Source: Bradyrhizobium sp. BR13661
GTDB taxonomy: Bacteria; Pseudomonadota; Alphaproteobacteria; Rhizobiales; Xanthobacteraceae
Direction of reading: 5' to 3'
NCBI RefSeq assembly: GCF_029892425.1
Contig: NZ_JARXWB010000012.1
Span: 124,001-188,000, forward strand
Length of the DNA stretch: 64,000 nt
Positions 59,299-64,000 of the stretch are shown in pieces (within the stretch, counting starts at the first letter, position 1; each line of letters opens with the position of its first letter). A model generated the notes under the pieces. It ran no database searches and was not told where the DNA came from. It saw nothing but the letters and a program-made list of their open reading frames with translations. Made by a program: the position numbers and the translations under genes.

Positions 59299-60179
59299 TT
59301 CCGCGCCTCCTTGCCGAACAGGCGGCCACGCACCCAGCCGGTCGTGATGTCGATCAGGAAGACCGTGACGATGATGGTGATGAGGATCGCGCTGACGTCG
59401 GAGTAGTAGAACTTGCGGATCGCGACGATGAGCTCCTGCCCGATGCCGCCGGCGCCGACAAAGCCCATCACCGAGGCCTCGCGCACGTTGATCTCGAAGC
59501 GCAGCAGCGCGTAGCTGGCATAGCCCGCCGAGACCTGCGGCAGGATCGCAAAGCGCATGCAGGAGATCCAGCTCGCGCCGGTGGAGCGGATGCCCTCGAC
59601 CGGCTTCATGTCGGCGTTCTCGACGATCTCCGAGAACAGCTTGCCGAGCGCGCCGGTGGAGTGGATCGCGATCGCGAGCACGCCCGCCATCGGCCCGAGG
59701 CCGAAGGCGATGACGAAGATCAGCGCGAACACAATGCCGGGCACAGTGCGGGCGAATTCCAGCAGGCGCCGCACCGTGAAGCGCAGCCAGGGTGCGGGTG
59801 AGGTATTTTCAGCCGCAAAGAAGTTGAGCGCGAAGGCGAGGACGGCGCCGGACAGCGTGCCGACATAGGAGATCAGCAGGGTCTCGCCGAGCAGCTTCAG
59901 CCATTTGTGCAAGCCCCAGAACCATTCGCGGACATCGGTCCAGACCCGCTGGCCGCTGTCGAGCGTGAGGATACGATCGAAATAGCTGATGAAGTTGCCG
60001 AAATAAGTGAAGAAGGTGCGCAGGTTCACTTCGGCACCGATCGAGGCCACGATCAGCGCGGCGACGAACAGGGCGAGTCCCCCCAACACGCGCAGTCGTT
60101 TGCGCGCCACCGCCTTGCGATAAGCGGCGTTCAGGGCGGCGAGCTGCTGCTCGGGAAGGATTGAAACCGCAACCGTCAT
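59295..60179 (-). CDS. phnE: Phosphonate ABC transporter permease PhnE (first)
   Basis: 294 aa with six hydrophobic segments after a cytoplasmic N-terminus of about 35 residues. Coupling loop: SEIVENADMKPVEGIRSTGA then RFAILPQV. It lies below phnD behind an intrinsic terminator-like hairpin, so it is probably expressed less than phnD. Confidence 0.94.
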   Translation of the reverse strand: MTVAVSILPEQQLAALNAAYRKAVARKRLRVLGGLALFVAALIVASIGAEVNLRTFFTYFGNFISYFDRILTLDSGQRVWTDVREWFWGLHKWLKLLGETLLISYVGTLSGAVLAFALNFFAAENTSPAPWLRFTVRRLLEFARTVPGIVFALIFVIAFGLGPMAGVLAIAIHSTGALGKLFSEIVENADMKPVEGIRSTGASWISCMRFAILPQVSAGYASYALLRFEINVREASVMGFVGAGGIGQELIVAIRKFYYSDVSAILITIIVTVFLIDITTGWVRGRLFGKEARN

Positions 60180-60203
60180 TGAAATACGGATCCATCAAGA
60201 AAA

Positions 60204-60227
60204 GAGCCGGGTCCATCGACCCGGCTC
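60204..60227 (-). terminator. Intrinsic terminator/attenuator between phnD and phnE
   Basis: Perfect 10-bp stem GAGCCGGGTC / GACCCGGCTC, 4-base loop, followed on the minus strand by TTTTCTTG. It is 23 bases after the phnD stop. Partial termination here would make more binding protein than permease, as is common in ABC importer operons. Confidence 0.85.
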
Positions 60228-60249
60228 CAGTAGCGTCGTCCCGACGAGG

Positions 60250-61179
60250 TCAGGACGCCTTCTTACGCAAACCGTCGACGAACTTAATCAGCTCGATGGT
60301 CTTGTTGTAATCGTCGTTGGCGATCGGCTCCCACGGCTTGTTCTTGCCGTCGGAGAGCTTCTTGAATGCTTCGGGGTCCTTCGTCGCCGCTTCGAGGAAG
60401 GCCTTCTTGATCGCGGCCTTCATGTCCTCAGGCAGATCGCCGAGATAAGCGTAGGGCGAGTTGATGATGAGGTCGGACTTCACGATGATGCGGAAGTCTT
60501 CCTTCTTCATCACGGTGCCGTCGGACGACTTCACCATGCCCTTGTTGAGCATGCGGGTCAGGTTGGAATCGTCGTCCGCGTTCCACCAATTGGCGGCGAC
60601 GTCGACGGTGCCCTGGGCGAGCGCGAGAACGGCATTCTCGTGGCTGCCGGTGAAGACCACCTTGGAGAAATAGGCATCGGGATCGATGCCCAGCGCGTTC
60701 AGCTTGAAGCGGGGCATGTTGTTGCCCGAGGTCGAGTTCGGATCGACCAGACCCAGATTCTTGCCCTTGAGGTCCTCGATCTTCTGGTACGGCGACTTCG
60801 CCAGCACGTAGAACACCGAGTAATAGCCCTTCGAACCGTCCGAGTTGACGTCGATGACGAAGGCATCGGTCTTGACGCCGGTGAGACGGGCGCGCGCGAA
60901 CGAGGCCGGGCCGTAATAGCCGATGTGGATGTTGCCGGCACGCTGGCCTTCGATGAGGGCAGCATAGTCGTTGGCAACGCGCAGCGTGACCTTCACGCCG
61001 AGTTCCTTCGACAGATAGTTGATGAAGGGGCCGTAGCGCTCGGTCACGCCCGAACCGTTCTCGGCCGGAATCGCCGCGAAGGTGATCTCCGGATATTTCG
61101 TCTTCCAGTCTTCGGCCGAAGCGGATCCGGCAAAGGTCAGCGCGGCTGCGCCGGCGAGAATTAATCTGCGAGTGATCAT
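60250..61179 (-). CDS. phnD: Phosphonate ABC transporter substrate-binding protein PhnD
   Basis: 309 aa from the ATG at 61179. Signal peptide MITRRLILAGAAALTFAGSA with cleavage after ASA. Family motifs: FAAIPAENGSGVTERYGPFI, YYGPASFARARL, GLVDPNSTSGNNMPRFKL, FTGSHENAVLALAQGTVDVA. The SGNN region contacts phosphonate in PhnD structures. Second gene of the phnCDEE operon. Confidence 0.95.
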   Translation of the reverse strand: MITRRLILAGAAALTFAGSASAEDWKTKYPEITFAAIPAENGSGVTERYGPFINYLSKELGVKVTLRVANDYAALIEGQRAGNIHIGYYGPASFARARLTGVKTDAFVIDVNSDGSKGYYSVFYVLAKSPYQKIEDLKGKNLGLVDPNSTSGNNMPRFKLNALGIDPDAYFSKVVFTGSHENAVLALAQGTVDVAANWWNADDDSNLTRMLNKGMVKSSDGTVMKKEDFRIIVKSDLIINSPYAYLGDLPEDMKAAIKKAFLEAATKDPEAFKKLSDGKNKPWEPIANDDYNKTIELIKFVDGLRKKAS

Positions 61180-61240
61180 GTTGGCCTCATCTGGTAGGAT
61201 CGGTTGACGCAAAAACTGGCAATGACGGATGCGACGCGGC

Positions 61241-62050
61241 TCAGGCCGCGGCGGCCGTACCGAGGGCCGGGACGCCCTCGGGCGCCGGGGCCGGTGTGCC
61301 GCCCATGACGTCGGCGGCTTCGAGATCGTAGAGCTCACGCGCGACGAGATCGGTCAGCGCGGCCGGCGCGCCGTCGAACACCACGCGGCCCTGCGCCATG
61401 CCGATCAGGCGGTCGCAATAGCTGCGCGCCAGATCGAGCGAATGCAAATTGCAGAGCACGGTGATGCCAAAATGCTTGTTGATGCGCAGCAGCGCATCCA
61501 TGACGATCTTGGTGTTGCGCGGATCCAGCGAGGCGATCGGCTCGTCGGCGAGGATGATGTCGGGCTGCTGCACCAGTGCGCGGGCGATCGCGACGCGCTG
61601 TTGCTGACCACCGGAGAGCTGGTCGGCGCGCTGGGCGGCGAGCGGGGCAATGTCGAATTGCTCGAGCGCCGACATGGCCAGCGCCTTGTCCTGCTCGGGC
61701 CAGATCTGCGACAACGAGCGCCAAGCCGGCATGGTGGCGAGACGCCCCATCAGCACGTTGGTCAGCACGTCGAGCCGGCCGACCAGGTTGAATTGCTGGA
61801 AGATCATCGCCGATCGCGCCCGCCACTGCCGCAGCTCCTTGCCGCGCAGCGCCGTGACGTCGAGGCCATCGAACAAAATGCGGCCCTGCGTCGGCGTCAC
61901 CAGACGATTGATGGTCCGCAGCAGGGTCGACTTGCCGGCGCCTGAGCGCCCGATCACACCGACGAAGCCGCCGGGGGAGATTTGAAACGAGGCATCGTCC
62001 ACCGCGGCTTTTGCGCCGAAGCGGCACGTCAGACCTTCCACCACCAGCAT
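61241..62050 (-). CDS. phnC: Phosphonate ABC transporter ATP-binding protein PhnC
   Basis: 269 aa from the ATG at 62050 (GGAG upstream). ABC motifs: GRSGAGKST, LSGGQQQR, ILADEPIASLDP and CNLHSLDLA. The Ala/Pro-rich C-terminal tail (GTPAPAPEGVPALGTAAAA) is extra. First gene of the importer operon, 43 bases below a PHO box. Confidence 0.95.
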   Translation of the reverse strand: MLVVEGLTCRFGAKAAVDDASFQISPGGFVGVIGRSGAGKSTLLRTINRLVTPTQGRILFDGLDVTALRGKELRQWRARSAMIFQQFNLVGRLDVLTNVLMGRLATMPAWRSLSQIWPEQDKALAMSALEQFDIAPLAAQRADQLSGGQQQRVAIARALVQQPDIILADEPIASLDPRNTKIVMDALLRINKHFGITVLCNLHSLDLARSYCDRLIGMAQGRVVFDGAPAALTDLVARELYDLEAADVMGGTPAPAPEGVPALGTAAAA

Positions 62051-62092
62051 GTAGGGCTCCAGAGTACCTGGCTCCACCGCTAGCGCCAGCGC

Positions 62093-62110
62093 TTGACACT
62101 TGTGTGACAG
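62093..62110 (-). promoter_or_regulatory. PHO box upstream of phnC
   Basis: CTGTCACACAAGTGTCAA on the minus strand matches 14 of 18 consensus positions, with two perfect TGTCA half-sites 11 bp apart, 43 bases before the phnC start. Confidence 0.78.
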
Positions 62111-62147
62111 TGCCACGCCAGTGCGGCGATGCAACACACCTCGTCCC

Positions 62148-62165
62148 CTGTCATCGTATCGTCAT
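62148..62165 (+). promoter_or_regulatory. PHO box upstream of the hexapeptide transferase gene
   Basis: CTGTCATCGTATCGTCAT on the plus strand matches 13 of 18 consensus positions; half-sites CTGTCAT and GTCAT are 11 bp apart. It lies 58 bases before ATG 62224 and back-to-back with the phnC box. It overlaps the ATG at 62164, which argues against that start. Confidence 0.66.
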
Positions 62166-62223
62166 GATGATGTCATCAAGCCACTCGAAGAGGAGCGCCC
62201 GCCCTCGAACGTCCGGATGCAAC

Positions 62224-62892
62224 ATGGCCAGGGTGCTATCGGTCGAGCCGACCATCGATCCTTCGGCGAAGCTGCACGAGGTCAAGCTCGGCGCCTACAC
62301 CGAGGTCGGTGCGCGCACGATCCTGCAAGAGGTGACGATGGGTGACTACTCCTACGTCGTCAACGATGCGCAGATCACCTACACCACCATCGGAAAGTTC
62401 TGCTCGATCGCGGCGATGACGCGCGTCAATCCCGGCAATCACCCGATGCACCGCGCCACCCAGGCGCATTTCACCTACCGTTCCAGCGCCTACTTCCCGG
62501 GCGAGAGCGACGACGACGACTTCTTCGAGTGGCGGCGCCAGCATCACATCCATATCGGCCATGATGTCTGGATCGGCCATGGCGCGATCGTGCTGCCGGG
62601 CCGCAATGTCGGCACCGGTGCAGTGATTGCGGCCGGCGCCATCGTCACCAAGGATGTGCCGGCCTACACTATCGTCGCCGGCAATCCGGCGCGGGTCGTG
62701 CGGCGGCGGTTCTCGGAAGAGGTTGCCGGACGGCTTGCCAGGCTGGCATGGTGGGATTGGGATCACGACAAATTGCGTGCGGCGCTGCCCGATTTCCGCA
62801 AGCTCGCGATTGAAGATTTCCTGACGACATACGAAGCAGGGGCAAGTTCCCCAACTGGTCCTCTTGCCAGCAAGCGAAGCGCGGTCGCGTGA
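62224..62892 (+). CDS. Phosphonate-locus hexapeptide-repeat transferase (TIGR03308-like)
   Basis: 222 aa from the ATG at 62224; earlier ATGs at 62164-62170 lie on a PHO box. A left-handed beta-helix of hexapeptide repeats runs from about residue 10 to 165 (VKLGAYTEVGARTILQEVTM, HIGHDVWIGHGAIVLPG, GTGAVIAAGAIVTKDVPAYT), with an acidic loop (ESDDDDFFEW) and the usual YTIVAGNPARVV. Related CoA-dependent acetyltransferases occur in many phn loci. It may acetylate an aminophosphonate or intermediate. Its stop overlaps the next gene. Confidence 0.9.
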   Translation: MARVLSVEPTIDPSAKLHEVKLGAYTEVGARTILQEVTMGDYSYVVNDAQITYTTIGKFCSIAAMTRVNPGNHPMHRATQAHFTYRSSAYFPGESDDDDFFEWRRQHHIHIGHDVWIGHGAIVLPGRNVGTGAVIAAGAIVTKDVPAYTIVAGNPARVVRRRFSEEVAGRLARLAWWDWDHDKLRAALPDFRKLAIEDFLTTYEAGASSPTGPLASKRSAVA

Positions 62893-64000
62893 CAGACATT
62901 TTCATCGAGGGTGGCCGGACCCTTGTTAGCTCCGAGCTTGCCGAAACATCTCTCGCCATATCCGGAACCGAAATTGCGCAGATCGATGCGCCTCGCGGCC
63001 GCGCGCGGCTGGCGATTGATGCGCGCAGCTTGCTGGTCCTGCCCGGCATCATCGACCTGCACGGCGATGCCTTCGAACGGCAGATGATGCCGCGCTCCGG
63101 CGTCGACTTCCCGATCGACGTCGCACTTGATGACACCGACCGCCAGGTCATCGGCAACGGCATCACCACCGTGTTCCATGCCACGACCTGGTCGTGGGAG
63201 CCGGGCCTGCGCAGCGGCGACAATGCGAGGCGCCTGCTCGAGGCGATCGAGCGGCGGCGCCCGCAGTTCGCCGCCGATACCCGTTTCCATCTGCGCCACG
63301 AGACCTACAATCTGGATGCCGAAAGCGAGATCGGCCAGTGGCTCGCCGAGGGCCGTGTCGACCTGTTCGCCTTCAACGACCATATGGACGGGATCGTTGC
63401 CGAGATCTCCAATCCACGCAAGCGCAACCGCATGGTCGAGCGCACCGGCCTGGCGAGCGAGGATTTCGACAAGCTCGTCGCGCATATCGTCTCGCGCGCG
63501 GCCGATGTTCCGGCGTCGGTCACGCGGATCGCGGCTGCGGCCCGCGCGGCCGAGGTGCGGATGCTGTCACATGACGATCAGACGCCGGCGATGCGCCGGA
63601 ATTTTCGCGACATGGGCGTGCGGCTCGCCGAGTTTCCGGTCAACGAGGAGACGGCGCGGGAGGCAGCAAGCCACGGAGATGCCATCGTCTACGGCGCCCC
63701 GAACGTCGTGCGCGGCGGCAGCCACACCGGCTGGACCAGGGCCTCCGACATGATCGCCAAGGGGCTCTGCACGGTGCTGGCCTCGGACTATTATTATCCG
63801 GCGCCGCTGCTCGCCGCATTCCGCCTTGCCGCCGACGGCGTGCTGCCGCTGACACAAGCCTGGAAGCTGATCTCGTCGGCGCCGGCGCAGGCAACCGGTC
63901 TGACCGATCGCGGTACGCTCGCTGCCGGGCATCGCGCCGACATCCTGCTCGTCGACGACAGCGTGCCGATGCGGCCGCGGCTGGTTGCGGTGATTGCTGC
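62889..64000 (+). CDS. phnM: Second PhnM-type amidohydrolase (runs off the window)
   Basis: At least 370 residues from a GTG at 62889 that overlaps the transferase stop (GTGA); the end lies beyond 64000. PhnM-type metal motifs are recognisable but diverged: DLHGDAFERQMMPRSG in place of HTDHLE, then FHLRHETYN, FAFNDHMDG and MLSHDDQTP. NVVRGGSHTGW is shared with the first PhnM. It may act on a different ribose-phosphonate, or be a separate branch of the family in rhizobia. The C-terminal GLTDRGTLAAGHRADILLVD is present, so only the tail is missing. Confidence 0.88.
   Translation, partial: MTDIFIEGGRTLVSSELAETSLAISGTEIAQIDAPRGRARLAIDARSLLVLPGIIDLHGDAFERQMMPRSGVDFPIDVALDDTDRQVIGNGITTVFHATTWSWEPGLRSGDNARRLLEAIERRRPQFAADTRFHLRHETYNLDAESEIGQWLAEGRVDLFAFNDHMDGIVAEISNPRKRNRMVERTGLASEDFDKLVAHIVSRAADVPASVTRIAAAARAAEVRMLSHDDQTPAMRRNFRDMGVRLAEFPVNEETAREAASHGDAIVYGAPNVVRGGSHTGWTRASDMIAKGLCTVLASDYYYPAPLLAAFRLAADGVLPLTQAWKLISSAPAQATGLTDRGTLAAGHRADILLVDDSVPMRPRLVAVIA

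Overview
The window looks like chromosomal DNA of a Bradyrhizobium-type alphaproteobacterium (order Hyphomicrobiales). The basis is high GC, an alphaproteobacterial housekeeping block (DUF2948, hisD, UPF0262, LMW phosphatase, maf, yacG), a DUF3551 protein, and several intergenic elements I recognise as dispersed Bradyrhizobium repeats. No database search was possible. Families come from motifs and recall, and starts were chosen from ribosome-binding sites, overlaps and neighbours.

Layout. 0.2-3.1 kb: an ECF sigma factor, a secreted FAS1 (fasciclin) protein, a membrane cytochrome b and a Tat-exported molybdopterin oxidoreductase, probably a periplasmic redox module. 3.3-8.7 kb: a MacAB/DevABC-like exporter (adaptor, ATPase, two FtsX-type permeases) below a membrane-anchored AraC regulator. 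9-10.8 kb: a cupin-XRE regulator divergent from a cupin protein, then a GNAT acetyltransferase. 11.3-19.4 kb: one 2,724-residue repeat protein with a calcium-binding RTX-like C-terminus. 19.6-23.7 kb: tRNA-Phe and the housekeeping block. 23.9-28 kb: small oxidoreductase and hydrolase genes. 28.3-31.9 kb: tRNA-Thr, a dispersed repeat and a lower-GC pair of genes, one of them a proteasome/HslV-like N-terminal-threonine hydrolase. 32-49 kb: hydrolases, two chemoreceptors (one with a PilZ domain), a pair of tandem hydrolase paralogues of which one has lost its catalytic residues, a three-gene cNMP/heme/Tat operon, an O-acetylhomoserine sulfhydrylase, and an organosulfur operon.

50.4-64 kb is a nearly complete phosphonate (C-P lyase) locus. 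phnG-H-I-J-K-L-M-N plus an FMN-type oxidase gene runs on the minus strand, with divergent phnF. phnC-D-E-E run minus from a second promoter. A hexapeptide transferase and a second phnM run plus and leave the window. Three 18-base PHO-box-like sites and one perfect 12-4-12 PhnF-type operator lie exactly where phosphate control and substrate induction would act. The ABC importer brings phosphonate in, PhnGHIJKLM converts it to a ribose phosphate with C-P cleavage, and PhnN finishes the route to PRPP.

The most unusual signal is a 20-codon upstream ORF (49395-49333, minus strand) ending in four consecutive Cys codons before the stop. It sits directly in front of the organosulfur operon (small protein, sulfonate-binding protein, TauD-type dioxygenase) and looks like a cysteine-sensing leader peptide. 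The standalone proteasome-like hydrolase, the catalytically dead hydrolase paralogue and the sigma-FAS1-molybdoenzyme module are the next most interesting.
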